From Candidatus Nanopelagicales bacterium (GTDB lineage Bacteria > Actinomycetota > Actinomycetes > S36-B12): a DNA stretch of 24,160 nucleotides. This document shows, in pieces, positions 23,554 through 24,160 of the stretch. Both the position numbers and the translations under genes were made by a program. Position 1 is the first letter of the stretch, and every line of letters begins with the position of its first letter. The stretch is from positions 1-24,160 of the forward strand of contig JAGYJP010000017.1 in NCBI GenBank assembly GCA_018402075.1, written 5' to 3'. The notes beneath the pieces were generated by a model. The model saw nothing but the letters and a program-made list of their open reading frames with translations, ran no database searches and had not been told where the DNA came from.

Positions 23554-24160
23554 CTAGTCTTCAAGGAGGTGCTTGGGAACTTGAATGCCGTGCGTTCCCA
23601 TGTGGAATGCGTTCCGTTCATCGGGGTCGTCGAGGTTGCCGATCTCGTCACTGCAGTCAACGAGGAATTGGTCATTGCGAGCAACAGGTGTGGCAACTGC
23701 GATTGCCATGCGCGCCCAAACCTCTGGAGTGACTGTGTCCGGTTGATAGCCACCGGCACCGCCGAGAAGGATTGGAGTATCACGGAATGCTTGGCGAACC
23801 TGACGAACAGCTTTCACCATTCCTTCGATCGTGTAGTTTAGTGTTGACAAAGGGTCGGTTTCGTGACCGTCGGCTCCCATTGCAATGAAGATCATGTCAG
23901 GATGGAATCGGTCGGCGAACAGCGCGAAGTCAAGGATTGTTCCTTCGAGTTCACTGTCACCTGACCTTGGTTCTAGGGCTCGGTTGAACAGATGGTTATC
24001 GGGATCGTCGTGGTGGCCGGTGCCGGGGAATATTGACCGGTCGTGAACCGAGAAGGTGAATACTCGAGGGTCGTTTTCCAGGAGGGCTTCGGTGCCATCG
24101 CCGTGGTGGGCATCAATATCCAGGATTGCAATGCGCCTGATCTTGTTGGTTTCATCATCC
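23554..24160 (-). CDS. Second HDAC-superfamily hydrolase, 5' part outside window
   Basis: The frame is open from the right window edge to TAG 23554. It carries the same DIDAHHGDGT, SVHDRSIFPGTGHHDD, GADGHETDP and GGAGGYQPDTV motifs as the gene at 13768-14736, and the two are nearly identical at the base level from 23692 upward, with substitutions mostly silent. No frameshift occurs between the copies apart from a 12-base in-frame loss. After MAIA the C-terminus differs completely: copy 1 ends within about 20 residues, while this copy continues for about 46 residues (ARNDQFLVDCSDEIGNLDD, NAFHMGTHGIQVPKHLLED). That tail looks acquired from other sequence at the duplication edge. The core is intact, so activity is possible. 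Confidence 0.8.
   Translation of the reverse strand, partial: DDETNKIRRIAILDIDAHHGDGTEALLENDPRVFTFSVHDRSIFPGTGHHDDPDNHLFNRALEPRSGDSELEGTILDFALFADRFHPDMIFIAMGADGHETDPLSTLNYTIEGMVKAVRQVRQAFRDTPILLGGAGGYQPDTVTPEVWARMAIAVATPVARNDQFLVDCSDEIGNLDDPDERNAFHMGTHGIQVPKHLLED
23692..24160 (-). repeat. Duplicated deacetylase segment, copy 2
   Basis: This is the counterpart of 13813-14292. It starts at a shared GGCAACTGC and then lacks 12 bases present in copy 1 before the match resumes at GATTGCCATGCG. The match continues to the window edge. Both copies lie in the same orientation, about 9.9 kb apart, so recombination between them would delete everything from the sigma-like gene to the second deacetylase. 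Confidence 0.9.

Noticed and set aside
23245..23841. A 198-residue plus-strand ORF
   Set aside because: It lies antisense to the IS3 tail and to the second deacetylase and shows no motif of its own.

Overview
The window looks like accessory DNA of an actinobacterium of moderate GC. The basis is several actinobacterial-type features: excalibur and sunset domains, many GTG starts, SD-led overlapping genes, and a small HD-domain RSH-like protein. I cannot fix genus or order. No rRNA, tRNA or CRISPR array was found.

Layout: (1) 1-3461, plus strand: the C-terminal end of a large protein with a nuclease-like domain, translationally coupled to a UvrD-like helicase that carries a RelE/ParE-like N-terminus. 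(2) 3572-6389, minus strand: an HNH endonuclease, an IS3 remnant, an Mrr-type endonuclease and a short excalibur lipoprotein. (3) 6627-12770, plus strand: three overlapping genes for an unrecognised DUF6361-like protein, a double-HxK phospholipase-D-fold protein and an SNF2-family helicase. This gene set matches what I recall of the Azaca (ZacABC) anti-phage system and is the clearest defence operon here. (4) 12863-14736, minus strand: a histone-deacetylase-family enzyme followed 4 bp later by a winged-helix plus PD-(D/E)xK protein, ending in a good intrinsic terminator. (5) 15018-18030, plus strand: an ECF-sigma-like gene broken at a run of five G, a 51-residue ORF, an HD hydrolase and a broken von Willebrand A gene. 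Two identical promoter-like motifs head the two transcription units. (6) 18200-20510: decayed DNA with two damaged copies of a trypsin-like protease end and about 1.4 kb with no gene I can support. (7) 20530-24160: a GIY-YIG-like ORF, a 388-residue membrane-spanning protein (Cys motif, DUF559-like nuclease, membrane helix, sunset, excalibur), an orphan ORF, an IS3 transposase tail, and the 3' part of a second deacetylase gene that is nearly identical to the first.

Taken together this is a defence island: nucleases of the PD-(D/E)xK, HNH, PLD and probably GIY-YIG folds plus three helicase-related proteins lie among IS and gene relics. Regions 1 to 4 read as intact working operons. Regions 5 to 7 mix intact genes with decay. 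The least conventional object is the membrane-anchored nuclease at 21127-22293. All family calls come from reading motifs by eye, not from database searches.
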